Origin: Bursaphelenchus xylophilus
Taxonomy: Eukaryota; Nematoda; Chromadorea; Rhabditida; Aphelenchoididae
NCBI GenBank assembly: GCA_904066235.2
Contig: CAJFCV020000003.1
Coordinates: 1,054,001 to 1,118,000 of the forward strand
Direction: 5' to 3'
Length of the DNA stretch: 64,000 nucleotides
The notes beneath the pieces were generated by a model. It was not told where the DNA came from, did no database searches, and was given only the letters and a program-made list of their open reading frames with translations. Both the position numbers and the translations under genes were made by a program. Of the stretch, positions 10,770-21,296 are shown in pieces (position 1 is the first letter of the stretch; each line of letters opens with the position of its first letter).

Positions 10770-11055
10770 TTCATAAAGTGCGTAGACTTTTCGTCGCGAG
10801 GCTCGGTGCAAACCAAAATTTTCACCGTGCACTTTTAGTTTTTGCACTGTGCATCAAAATCTCACCTAGACGTAAGCTTTTTCCAGCGACGTCGCTGCGG
10901 TTTTGCCGAGCCATTCGCACAGCAGAAACCGCTTTTTCAAGTTTGCATTGCGAAAAGCAACAAAATGCACTGTGCGTGAGCGACAAACATGGGAGAAAAG
11001 GCAGAATGCACTGTGCATTTTCGATAAAAGGTGAAAAAAGTCTACGCACTTTAAG
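10770..11055. repeat. PalD palindromic MITE, copy 1 of 3
   Basis: Ends ATAAAGTGCGTAGACTTTT and its complement; the interior is rich in GCACTGTGCA-type palindromes. Long open frames on both strands here only reflect the palindrome. Confidence 0.75.
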
Positions 11056-11073
11056 AAAGTACAATTACCATTT

Positions 11074-11377
11074 TCATAAAGTGCGTAGACTTTTTTCACC
11101 TTTTATCGAAAATGCACAGTGCATTTTGCCTTTTTTCCCTGTTTGTCGCTTACGCACTGTGCATTTTGCTGTTTTTCGCACAATGCAGACTTGAAGAAGC
11201 CGTTTGCACAGTGCGAATGGTTCGGCAAACCCGCAGCGACGTGGTTGGAAAGAGCTTACGTCGCGGCGATATTTCGATGCACAGTGCGAAAAACAAAAAA
11301 AGTAAAATGCATAGTGCAAAAATCGGTGTTTTTTGTGCACGTTGCGGGGTGCGACAAAAAGTCTACGCACTTTATGA
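11074..11377. repeat. PalD palindromic MITE, copy 2 of 3
   Basis: Complete copy with the same ends, about 20 bp after copy 1. Confidence 0.75.
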
Positions 11378-11402
11378 AAATACTATTACAGTATCACTAT
11401 TT

Positions 11403-11652
11403 TTCAAAAGTGCGTAGACTTTTCGTCGCACCCCGCACCGTGCCAAAAAATCACCGATTTTTGCACCGTGCAGTTGACCTTTTGCACCGTGCAAGTCCAA
11501 TATCGCTGCGATGCTAGCTTTTCTCTACTGAACCGGCGCGAATTTTGGGAATGCGAAAAGAAATTGCACAGTGCAAAAATTTTGAAAAGGATCGCCGTAA
11601 CATGTAGTGTTCTGTGCGAAAAAAGGCCGAAAAAACTCTACGCACTTTATGA
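11403..11652. repeat. PalD palindromic MITE, copy 3 of 3
   Basis: Complete copy ending 22 bp before the start codon of the serpentine receptor gene, so the three copies occupy the place where its proximal promoter would be. Confidence 0.75.
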
Positions 11653-11674
11653 AAATACTAATAATAGTGCTGCA

Positions 11675-13635
11675 ATGGGAGCCCACTCGATTTACTCGCT
11701 ATTCTCGCTGTTCCAGATGGGCCCGGCGGTCTATAATTCAATTGAAGCGACTGCATTTTGCGTGGCGATGATTGGAAATGTGACGCTATTTTTCTTGATC
11801 ATCTTCAAAACAGATCAGGAAATGGAAGTTTATAAGATTGTGCTAATTTATAACTGTTATTCCGATGTGGTTTTGACGGTTTCGTCCTTCTTCTGCAAGC
11901 CGGTAAGCAGTTGCTGTCACTGTCCAAGAATTGGTACTTATTGACGGAGAGATAAAGGCTTTCGATGCGACAGAATGCTCATTATTTTCCCGACAAACTG
12001 AATATTTCAATAACCAGAGCGTTCTCTTCTGGATCTTACAGTGGCGGACCACTATATCCAATGGCAGAAAACGTACCATTTTCTTCCGGGAAGTATCAAA
12101 AATGCAGCAAAATACCTCCCTCTCCAAGTGAAAAAAACTCCGATTTCAAAAGCGCGCCCGCTCTTTTGGTGAAGTAAAGAGCGCGCTCTTCGAAACGGAG
12201 TTTTTTCCACTTGTAGAAGGAGGTATTTTGCCACATTTTTTGATACTTCCCGGATGCAAAATGGTACGTTTTCTGCCACTGGATCAAGCGCGTCACTGTT
12301 GACGGGAAAACAATTAAGAAAAGGTTTTGATCGGAATCCTTTTCTTTCAGTTCTTCGTAATCTACGAAGGCGAAATGTTCATGATGGCACAGAAGCTGTT
12401 CAACACGCCTTCAAGTCTCTATGACTTCATTCTTTACGATACGTTTGTTTTTGTGTTCTACCAACTGTTCATGGTGGTCCCCTTGAGTTGCTATTATCGA
12501 TATGAAGCAGTTTGTCGGTAAGATCAAGTTCCCGGTTGGCAACTCCTTCAGAGCTCATATAATCCCGCCGTTGAACTTTTTCATCCTCGCCGTCTTGGCA
12601 GATCTTATACCCTTTCTTAATTTCCTCACAAACTGGTGGTCCGTGTATCCGGATGAGGAAAAATTGGCCGTGTATAAGACAATGGTGGCCAATTCGACGT
12701 CCAAGTTGTTTGATGGCTCAAAGATTGCGGCGTTGAGTATTAATGTAAGGTTTTTATCGGAATGCAAATGTGGGTTCGGGACGATTATAATGACGGCCTG
12801 ATCCAGTGGCAAAAAACGTACGATTTTGCATCCGGGAAGTATCAAAAATGTGGCAAAATGCTTCCCTCTCCAAGTGAAAAAACTCCGATTTCAAAACCGC
12901 TCTTTTTTTGAGGGGAAGGGCGCCCTTTAAAACCAAGTTTTTCACTTGGAGAGTGAAGGATTTTGCCGCGTTTTTGATGCTTCCCGGATGCATAATGTTG
13001 CGTTTTTTGCCATAAACTCTTTTTTTTCTGAGCGGCTCATAACCGACTCTTCCCTAGTGAAATGAACTAGCTATAAACACCTTTCAGAGTCACGTGGAAG
13101 CCGGCCTATCCATCACTTTCGGGATGACCACAATCCTCTTATCCTACATCACAACCGCAACTTTTCTGCATAAAGTCATAGCCACATTCCGCGTGCGGAA
13201 TGAGCGCTCCAAATGGCATGATGTCAACAAGCAGATCGCCAAAGTCATGGTGATTCAGGTAAGGTATTAAAGTTATTTTAAATTTGCGCCAAGTCCCATC
13301 AAAATCTGAGCGTCGCACTTGCGCTACTTCCACTCTCAATTTTATCATCATTTCACAACTTTTCCGGAATTCTTTAGATGTGCGTGCCGCTGGCAATTTC
13401 CACACCAGCGTTGACGTTGATGTGGGCAATGTATGTGTTCCAATTCGAGGACGACAAATACCACTACATTGTGAATATTTTGATGACATTGACGCCGCTG
13501 GTGAACCCATTCACCGGGATCTTTTGCATCGAAGCGTACCGCGGTTATTTGTCGCGCCTGCTGTGTGGGAAACGGACAACCGCTGTGGCAACGTACAGCC
13601 AGAGCTCGGCTGGGAGTTTGCATTCGTCGCCGTAG
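11675..13635 (+). CDS. Serpentine (7TM) chemoreceptor of the Str superfamily
   Basis: Five exons: 11675-11902, 12351-12517, 12552-12744, 13088-13258 and 13378-13635; 338 residues, the usual size for nematode chemosensory receptors. Hydrophobic spans appear in order: AFCVAMIGNVTLFFLIIF, IVLIYNCYSDVVLTVSSFF, FVFVFYQLFMVVPLSCYYRY, LNFFILAVLADLIPFLNFL, FGMTTILLSYITTATF, VMVIQMCVPLAISTPALTLM and YHYIVNILMTLTPLVNPFTG. The order LxxYxCYSD, YRYEAVC and VNKQxAKVMVIQ then PLVNPF..IEAYR is that of the Str/Srh/Srd group, which detects odours at sensory cilia. Intron 2 would be only 34 nt; reading straight through with a one-base frameshift instead gives KIKFPVGNSF, a plausible loop, so either a tiny intron or a frame lesion lies there. 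Introns 1 and 3 hold PalB copies and intron 4 a PalC end. Subfamily not assigned. Confidence 0.78.
12039..12300. repeat. PalB palindromic MITE
   Basis: Near-complete copy in intron 1 of the serpentine receptor, TACAGTGGCGGACC to GCGTCACTGTTG. Confidence 0.75.
12785..13012. repeat. PalB palindromic MITE, ends trimmed
   Basis: Both inner arms are present in intron 3 of the receptor gene, but the outer TACAGTG/CACTGTA ends are missing. Confidence 0.7.
13287..13332. repeat. PalC end fragment
   Basis: Carries ATCTGAGCGTCGCACTTGCG, the terminal block of PalC, in intron 4 of the receptor gene. Confidence 0.6.
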
Positions 13636-13723
13636 TGAAAATTACACTTTTGAAAAGGATAAAAAATGTAAAAAATGGCAAACAAAGTTTGAAATATCGT
13701 CAGTTTTGGTTTATTTTTTCAAG

Positions 13724-13890
13724 TATCAGTATGTCGGGAAAATAATGAGCACTCTGTCGCAACGAAAATAGGGATCGCCGCTGAGAAAATTAAGTGTCTT
13801 TGCGACAAAATCAAATTGTTTTTTTCACTTCAGCGACACCATCGACGCAACGAAATTTTGCTCATTATTTTCCCGACAGACTAATAGTAC
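13724..13890. repeat. PalA palindromic MITE
   Basis: Complete copy about 90 bp after the receptor stop codon; ends TATCAGTATGTCGGG and CAGACTAATA. Confidence 0.75.
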
Positions 13891-13893
13891 ATT

Positions 13894-13992
13894 TATAAAG
13901 TGCGTAGACTTTTGCTGATTAGCAAAAAACATTTTTTTTGCACGTTTTCGCACCATGCATCAAGTAAAAAAAAGTCTACGCACTTTATGAAA
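13894..13992. repeat. Short PalD palindrome
   Basis: AAAGTGCGTAGACTTTT and its complement with only about 60 bp between, an internally deleted PalD. Confidence 0.7.
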
Positions 13993-14004
13993 ATAATACT
14001 ATCA

Positions 14005-14154
14005 AGTCTGTCGGGAAAATAATGAACACAATTTCGCTGCGCTAATCGTGGTGCTGAAGCGAAAAAAAAAAATTTGATTTTGCCAATTCATTTTCTCAAC
14101 AGCGATGCGATTTTCGCTGCGACAGAGTGCCCATTATTTTCCCGACGGGCCGAT
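14005..14154. repeat. PalA palindromic MITE
   Basis: Ends GTCTGTCGGGAAAATAATGA and CATTATTTTCCCGACGGGCC; immediately downstream of the 80-residue gene. Confidence 0.75.
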
Positions 14155-14223
14155 ATACAAGTGTGTAATGCACATGGGGTTGATGAGAGATCGTGGGGTG
14201 TGGGTTGAGATTCGAAAACGAAC

Positions 14224-15430
14224 TTAGTTGGCTCTCAATCGAGCCATCTCCTTCCGCGCTTCCTCGGAGTCGGCGTCGGTGAGGATGGTTTGAGGCGCGA
14301 TCATCAAAACTACCGGCTTTTCCTTGGTTTGGACCTGAAAACAGAGAAATTAGAGATTCCAAGATATTGTTTATATTTCCATAAAGTGCATGGACCTGAT
14401 GGAAAAAGAAAAAAAAATTTCGATTTTTCAATTTTTAAAAATTCCGAAAAAGTATAATGTTTTTTCCTCTGACGAGAAATTTTGTTGCGACAAATCCGTA
14501 TTATTTTCCCGACTGATTGAAACCTATCTTTAAACTACAAATCCACATTATTTTCCCGACAGACTGATACCCATCCTTACTCTATAAATCCACATTATTT
14601 TCCCGACAGACTGATACCCTTCTTTACTCTATAAATCCACATTATTTTCCCGACAGATTGAAACCTATCTTTACTCTACAAATCCACATTATTTTCCCGA
14701 CAGACTGCTACCCATCTTTACTCTACAAATCCACATTATTTTCCCGACAGACTGCTACCCTTCTTTACTCTACAAATCCACATTATTTTCCCGACAGACT
14801 GCTACCCATCTTTACTCTACAAATCCACATTATTTTCCCGACAGACTGCTACCCATCTTTACTCTACAAATCCACATTATTTTCCCGACAGATTGAAACC
14901 TATCTTTACTCTAAAAATCCACATTATTTTCCCGACAGACTGATACCCATCTTTACTCTACAAATCCACATTATTTTCCCGACAGACTGCTACCCATCTT
15001 TACTCTACAAATCCACATTATTTTCCCGACAGATTGAAACCTATCTTTACTCTAAAAATCCACATTATTTTCCCGACAGACTGATACCCATCTTTACTCT
15101 ACAAATCCACATTATTTTCCCGACAGACTGCTACCCATCTTTACTCTACAAATCCACATTATTTTCCCGACAGACTGCTACCCATCTTTAAACTAAAAAT
15201 CCACATTATTTTCCCGACAGACTGAAACCTATCTTTAAACTACAAATCCATATTATTTTCCCGACAGGCTGATACCCATCTTTACTCCGCATACTTACCC
15301 TACAAGGCATTTCAATCTGATTCGAAGACGCAGCAATCTTGCTCCGACATCGGTTGTCGGGCAGGATCCCCATACATTCCTGGTTGTGGGTCTGATAATC
15401 AGCGGTGAACGAATGAATTGTCCGACTCAT
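14224..15430 (-). CDS. Small 80-residue protein of unknown function
   Basis: Two exons: 15430-15299 (44 codons) and 14334-14224 (36 codons plus stop), joined in phase 0. The donor is AGG|GTAAGTATG and the acceptor is TTTTCAG. The frame reads MSRTIHSFTADYQTHNQE at the start and ends EEARKEMARLRAN, a charged probable helix. There is no signal peptide, membrane span or known domain. Three cysteines occur in the first exon. A TATA-like GGATATAAAGG lies about 135 bp upstream (15564-15574, minus strand), which supports a real transcription unit. The 964-nt intron is almost wholly a 47-bp minisatellite. I do not recognise the family. The alternative is a chance pairing of two open stretches, but the splice signals and codon use favour a real gene. 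Confidence 0.5.
14530..15283. repeat. 47-bp minisatellite built from a PalA terminus
   Basis: About 16 head-to-tail units of 47 bp. Each unit contains CATTATTTTCCCGACAGACT, the right end of PalA (the AATGTGGATTT subfamily), plus a TACCCATCTTTACTCTAC spacer. Variant units (GATTGAAACC, GACTGATACC, GACTGCTACC) recur in the same order at 14890 and 15031, giving a 141-bp higher-order repeat. It lies inside the intron of the 80-residue gene. Confidence 0.9.
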
Positions 15431-15563
15431 CCAAGCTGAATCTCGGTTATGAAATGGTTAAATCCTATAGCGACAACAAGATACAATGAGAACGTAAACA
15501 AGCTCGGAAAACAAACGGATGAATGGTGGAGAAAGTTGATGCCAAAAAATGAACTTTCTTGAA

Positions 15564-15574
15564 CCTTTATATCC
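15564..15574 (-). promoter_or_regulatory. Possible TATA box of the 80-residue gene
   Basis: Minus-strand GGATATAAAGG, about 135 bp before the start codon at 15430. Confidence 0.35.
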
Positions 15575-15810
15575 TTTCTTTGGAAGGCAGGAACCTTCGG
15601 AATAAACTGAGAGGACGGAAGGAGCGGCTACTTTTTGCGGGCTTAAGAGTTCAAAATTTCGGAAATGCAAGGGGTCAAGTCGGACGTCAGCATAAGAAAA
15701 AGAAAGGGCGAAGAACAAAGGAACTAAATGGCAACACAATCGAGGAATCTTGAAAACGCTGTAATTGGCGGAAAGGCTCTTCATGGACTTGATGACCCGT
15801 TTTTTGAGTT

Positions 15811-16262
15811 GACAGGGAAAGTACTCCAAGTGCGACGCTCAGATTTTCTTTAAATTTTGCACACACGTCGGGTATGGACCAAATATCAATTCCTGAAAGT
15901 TTTAGCTCGCGCTTTGCGGGCGCCGCCGAGATATCGAACGATTTTTGCCGCCGAGAGAGCACGCTAAACGTGGAGAGCGGTCAGACAGAAAAGCGCTTTT
16001 TGGTCATAAGTTTGGCAGTTTTGTGCGGAAAAATTTGATTTTTTGCAGAAACACTATCCTTTACGATAGAAATAGGCATGAAACTTTTCGTGCCGAAATT
16101 CAACAAAAAGTCCTAAATTTTGGCCGACTTTCGATCTAAAAATCTCGGTTGTTTCTGCAAAGCGCGAGTTAGGATTCTCGCATATATCTTAGAAAAAATT
16201 ATTCTAAATCTCTGCCAAGTTTCATCAAAATCTGAGCGTCGCACTTGGAGTACTTCCCATGT
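15811..16262. repeat. PalC palindromic element
   Basis: Complete copy. It opens with GTACTCCAAGTGCGACGCTC and closes with the complement, then CTTCCCATGT. The interior carries the family's blocks in inverted order (CTCGGCGGCG arm, TTAGCGTGCTC, CGAAATTCGGCACG). Ends resemble Tc5 termini (CAAGGGAAG). No coding frame. Confidence 0.75.
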
Positions 16263-16273
16263 GAGAACTGTAT

Positions 16274-16425
16274 ATATCAGTTTGTCGGGCAAATAATGAG
16301 AATAAGTCGCTGCGACAATTGCGTCGCTGAAGTGAAAAGCGATTTGATTTTGCCGCAACACAATTCATTTTCTCGGCAGCGATGCGATTTTCGATCCGAC
16401 AGAGAGCTCATTATTTTCCCGACAT
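16274..16425. repeat. PalA palindromic MITE
   Basis: Ends TCAGTTTGTCGGGCAAATAA and CATTATTTTCCCGACAT; directly beside the PalC copy. Confidence 0.75.
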
Positions 16426-16630
16426 ATTTAGAATAAAAATGGGAGCCCGGCGAGTCAAATCGCCGAGAAACTAATTGATTACATAAAAATTTAGTTGTAT
16501 AGACACTTGCTTTGGCCCCATTGTGAAAAGAAATTGATCCTTTCTGTCTCAGAAATTGTTTGTTATAGTGAGCTTTCGTTGAGTAGAGGTTTGGCTGTAT
16601 TGGACGCATCTTTTTGGTAGCTGCATTTAT

Positions 16631-16787
16631 CATTCTGTCGGGAAAATAACGGCGGATCGTCGCATCAAAATGTCTCGCCTCGCTGCTATCGCGCACCAAA
16701 TCCCAAGTCGCGGCTTGCAGTCGCAGAGCGATGATGGGCGATTCCGAGGCGCGACGATCCGCCGTTATTTTCCCGACAGACCGATAT
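16631..16787. repeat. PalA subfamily b palindrome
   Basis: Same ends as PalA, but the inner arms read CGGCGGATCGTCGC instead of the GAGC-type arm. This subfamily recurs at 48024-48152 and about 51050-51130. Confidence 0.7.
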
Positions 16788-16799
16788 GAGGGGTTCCGA

Positions 16800-17826
16800 G
16801 CGAAAAAAAATCGATTTTAATATCAATTTTTTTCGCGTATGACGGACCATGAGTCTTTTGAGAGCGAATTTTTCCCTGCAATTTGTAGCCCAAGACAGGA
16901 CAAAACTTGGTCTGAACGATACAGTGAAAAAATCATTCACATCTCGCAAAATTTTTGGCCTATTGTGGACCCTGTGCAGTGCAGAACGAAGAAAATTCTT
17001 TGGGCGAAACTGGCGATCGAGCGGCATAGAAAAAACATTTTAATTTGCTCGGAGCACCTCTTGTTTCCATGCAGCCATCTTCTTCGAAAATATAGTTTCT
17101 AGGCCGCTTTTTATAGCCACGTTGAAGCCAAGAATCTCGATAGCCTCTATCGTCGAATCTCCCAGGATATGTATAAAAATACCAACCTAACACAATGAAA
17201 AGCGAGCAAGAAAGGAAAAAATCTCAGACTCTCGCTCTAGTTCAATCAGATAAGCCCTACACATAAATTTTTTTTGACATTTTGACCGTTTCCTCTATGA
17301 CGTTTACATCAAATGATATATGACAAACAAATGCCACTCAAAAAAATGTTTGAAAAGAAAGCAAAAATTTGAAAAAGTTTCTCCAAAGTTTTGCGTTGAA
17401 GATCCCATGGGGAAGGGTGTAAAAGTGCGGATATAATTTTTTCAAAACAAAAAAATGTGACAACCGCCGACGAACCGGCGGTAAAATGCTTGGCCGGAGG
17501 CGTGTAATTGGGTTTGGGGGAGTGGTTATAAACTTGTTTTTGTGTTTTTGAAACTTTGTTGAATACGTTGGGGAGTTGGGGTTTTTGAAGGGCATGTGAA
17601 TTGCAAACATAAATTAAATGTAAAGAAATACACTGTAAAAAATTGGAGAGTAAAAAACGACATGTTATGTGAGAAGCTTAAATTTTTTCTGCTACAGTAA
17701 TTTTTAGGGGTTGTTAAGTTGTCAACTTTCTGTCAGTTTCGTCGCCCTTTCTTCTCAAAATGACCGATGAAATAAGTGATAAAACCAGTACGAATAGTTT
17801 TGAGGGTATTCATTTTAGTCTATACT
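16800..17826. other. Intergenic, nothing recognised
   Basis: Unique-looking AT-rich sequence. Short open frames lack splice context and recognisable protein features. Confidence 0.5.
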
Positions 17827-18055
17827 ACAGTGGCTGACCTGATCTAGTAGAAAAACACATACCATTTTGTAACCGGAAAGTATCAAAAATCTGGCAAAAT
17901 GCTTCCCTTTCCAAGTGAAAAAACCCCCAAAAAAAGAGTGGGCGCACTTTTGAAATGGGAGTTTTTTTCGCGTTGAGGCATTTCGTTACGTTTTTTGAGA
18001 CTTCCGGGGTGCAAAATGGTACGTTTTTTGCCACTGAATCAGGTCCCCCATTGTA
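17827..18055. repeat. PalB palindromic MITE
   Basis: TACAGTGGCTGACCTGATCT to GGTCCCCCATTGTA with both inner arms. Confidence 0.75.
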
Positions 18056-18149
18056 CTCTCTCGGCCCCAAAGATGGCTGAATATCTGGGCTCCCCCTGAA
18101 AAACGTTAACAAAAACTTTCAGGGATTGATTTGTCATTCCTGGATACAA

Positions 18150-18343
18150 AATAGTTGTAGAAAAACACGTACCATTTTGAATCCGGGAAGTATCGAAAAA
18201 GCAGCGAAATAACATCTTTTTGTGAGGGAAAGGGAGCTCTTCAAAACGGGGTTTTTTAGTTGGAAAGGGAGGTATTTTGCCACATTTTTTGATACTTCTC
18301 GGCAAAATGGCACGTTTTTTTACTGGATCAGGTCCGTGACTGT
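18150..18343. repeat. PalB variant, left end missing
   Basis: Begins inside the family at AAAACACGTACCATTTTG and ends GGATCAGGTCCGTGACTGTA. Confidence 0.65.
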
Positions 18344-18344
18344 A

Positions 18345-19080
18345 CTAATAACTATTGTTTCCGGGCTTCAATGAAAAAAAATACTTCCTCAAAAAAATTA
18401 TAGAAGTTTATTTCACTATTTCCCTGTGGCAACTGCCAAAAACACGGGCGTTGCAACGGAAAAACAATTCTTATTTGGGCATAATAAGAAGGAAATTCGG
18501 ACTTTAAATGAGATGACAACGAATATTTCGGGTTCAATCAATCCTGACAAGCTAAATCCTTTTTACATCACACACACAAGATGTCAATAAAATCCGACAA
18601 CATCATCAGCAGTATTAAGCTTTTTTTCTGGCGTTAACCCCACCAAAAATGCCGAGAATCCTTCAAAAAATTGATCTAGTCACCCACAAATCATAACTTA
18701 ATCCATTCCCTTCAAATGAACGTCCTCAAAACCCCCTCATAACTTAATCCTCCTCCTCCGAAAACATTGGGCATAACTAATACCATGGAAATGCCATAAA
18801 AGCAAAAAAAAATTCATAGAATGTTGTTTTACAGGCCGCGTTTCCCTCGGGATATTCCTCATGGGACTCATCCAAAACGGAGCGAAAGAACAACGCCGGC
18901 GTCTTGGGACGTCTCCGTAGTAAAGTTGTAACACTTTGCGGATAACACAACTTTCAATCAGACCGAAGAAAGTCTGATAATTTACGAGGGTAAAATAGAA
19001 AAAAAAATCGTTTCAGTTCATAAAGTGCATATACAGTAGTAAACAAGAGGGCTCAAAAAATGGGTTTTGAGCTCTTTCAC
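18345..19080. other. Intergenic, nothing recognised
   Basis: No gene, RNA or repeat that I can support. Confidence 0.5.
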
Positions 19081-19082
19081 GT

Positions 19083-19205
19083 ACAGTGAGGGACCTGACC
19101 CAGTGGCAAAAAACGTACTATTTTGCATCCGGGAAGTATCAAAAAATGTGGCAAAATGCCTCCCCCTCGGAGTGAAAAAACCCCGATTTCAAGAGCAAGC
19201 CCGCT
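19083..19205. repeat. PalB left half
   Basis: TACAGTGAGGGACCTGACCC and the first arm only; the second arm is absent. Confidence 0.65.
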
Positions 19206-19658
19206 TGCGAACGGACTGATAATAAAGTCATATTCTGGCTCGTAATAAAACAGCCTAAAGGCGAAGTGCCCCACTGGGAGCTCTTCGCTTCATTGCCTTC
19301 AATTGCACTTTGTCTAATCAACTGAATGGCTTCTTACTGCAAAAAGTCCGCCGCCTACTCTGCTGCGCATACGAAAATGATCCAATAAAGAGATGAAACA
19401 AAGAGCGGGTTCAACCGTCACTTGATGTACTAGACGGGCTTTTTCGCACGGTGCGGGCGGCGTCGCCAAATACTAAACAGGAACTCTGTAACGGCGGACT
19501 TCAGTGGTTCGTAGAAAACGTTTTCTAGAGTTCAAAAAAAGTGTCGGAAGCAATACCAAATGTCTAAAGTTTTATGGAGAATGGAGCTCTCCAGCTTGGC
19601 TTTTCGTTCCAATAACTTTTTTTATGAAAAAGTTATTTTGAAATTTTCCCTCTAACAG
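19206..19658. other. Intergenic, nothing recognised
   Basis: Between a half PalB and a complete PalC; no feature supported. Confidence 0.45.
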
Positions 19659-20104
19659 GGGAAGCATTCCAAGTGCGACGCCCAGATTTTGATGAAACTT
19701 GGCACAAATTTAGAACAATTTTTTCTAAGATATATGCGAGAATCCTAGCTCGCGCTTTGCAGAAACAACCGAGATTTTTAGATCGAAAGTCGGCGAAAAT
19801 TTAAGACTTTTTGCCGAATTTCGGCACGAAAAGTGTCATGCCTATTTCAACCGTAAAGGATAATGTTTCTGCAAAAAATCAAATTTTTCCGCACGAAACT
19901 GCCAAAGCTATGGCCAAAAAGCGTTTTTCTCTCTGACCGCTCTCCACGTTTAGCGTGCTCTCTCGGCGGCAAAAATCGTTCAATATCCCGGCGGCGCCCG
20001 CAAAGCGCGAGCTAAGACCTTCAGGAATTGATATTTAGTCCACACCTAATGTGTGTGCAAGATTTAAAGAAAATCTGAGCGTCGCACTTGGAGTGCTTCC
20101 CCTG
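19659..20104. repeat. PalC palindromic element
   Basis: Complete copy from ACAGGGGAAGCATTCC to GGAGTGCTTCCCCTGT. These ACAGGGGAAG ends support a Tc5-like origin. Confidence 0.8.
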
Positions 20105-20312
20105 TAAGTGGCTGACCTGATCCAGTAGAAAAACACGTATCATTTTGTACACAGGAAGTATCGCAAAAGCAACAAAATACCATCTTTTTGTGAGGGAAAG
20201 GGAGCTCTTCAAAACAGGGTCTTTTATAATAGTTGGAGAGGGAGGCATTTTGCCACATTTTTTGATACTTCCCGGAAGAAAAATGGCACGTTTTTTTACT
20301 GGATCAGGTCCG
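20105..20312. repeat. PalB palindromic MITE, ends worn
   Basis: GGCTGACCTGATCCAGTAG to ACTGGATCAGGTCCG, lying directly against the PalC copy. Confidence 0.65.
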
Positions 20313-20314
20313 AA

Positions 20315-21036
20315 AAATTGGTTCAAGAAATCGGTCAAAAAAAGATTTCACGTACCCCATTCGTAACAAAAACCCCAAATTGAAGAATTTCTTTACTTTC
20401 TCTTGCTTTTCGATTTTTTTTGAGGTGCGAGAGTTTTTGTGTGGCCAAGCAAAAACCTCAGATGGTGCAGAAAATGAATTTTTTGGCTCCTTATTTGGCT
20501 GTAATCTTCGGCCTTTCTAGTACCTTCTTCTTGTTGTTACTCTTAACCAACAAAAAAGTGGTCTTTCCCTTTGAATTTCCCTAATAATCCCTCTCAATCC
20601 TTTCTCTTTACTTGCTAAAATTTAGCGACCGCTTAGCCGACCAAAAGCCCAAAACTTTCAACAAAAGCCGCGTCATCCACAACATATAATAAACAAAACC
20701 GAGCCGAGGAAGCGTAGTCAAATTTGCAAAGATTTTTGGGCAGTTCGAAAATGCAAATGGCCAAAAGTTTGGCCATAAAATTGGACTATCGGCTTTTGAT
20801 TACACTAAAAACCGAACGATGACTATATTTGTCATTGTTTGGGAGGCGTTTTCGGATGTTTATCTGATAAAAAGGGACGAAAATAGAAGTCATGCGGCCA
20901 AAAATAAAACATGCCAAGACCGATGATGTATCGGGGAGTACGTAACATGACAATGTTAGGTCGGGGATTTCCGGGAGGAAAGAGGAAATATGCGGTTTTA
21001 GAAGGAGTGAATCACAGGAAAATAAAAGAAATTAAA
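20315..21036. other. Intergenic, nothing recognised
   Basis: AT-rich. A 62-codon frame near 20911 runs into a PalA copy and is not supported as a gene. Confidence 0.5.
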
Positions 21037-21197
21037 ATATCAGTCTGTCGGGAAAATAATGAACCCAATCTCAGTGCGCCAATCATGTTGTTGAAATGAG
21101 AAAAAATTGATTTTGCCGCGAAGAGAATTCATTTTCCCTGCAGCGATGCGATTTTCGATGCGACAGAGTGCTCATTATTTTCCCGACAGACTGATAT
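21037..21197. repeat. PalA palindromic MITE
   Basis: Complete copy with ATATCAGTCTG and CAGACTGATAT ends. Confidence 0.8.
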
Positions 21198-21296
21198 GAA
21201 TATATGAATAATTCCCGGCTCTTCCTTGAAAGCGCCAGCTAAAAAACTCGCGATTAAAAATGTGGTAAACATAGATGAAAGGACGATCAAATGGGC

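Noticed and set aside
10778..11517. Several 75-138 codon frames on both strands
   Set aside because: They mirror each other across PalD palindromes and share the same peptide fragments, so they are repeat shadows.
14658..15191. 177-codon open frame
   Set aside because: It is the 47-bp tandem repeat read in rotating frames; the protein repeats every 47 residues and has no gene context.
14530..15283. CRISPR-like array
   Set aside because: Direct repeats are adjacent 47-bp units with no unique spacers, in a eukaryotic intron, and derived from a MITE end.
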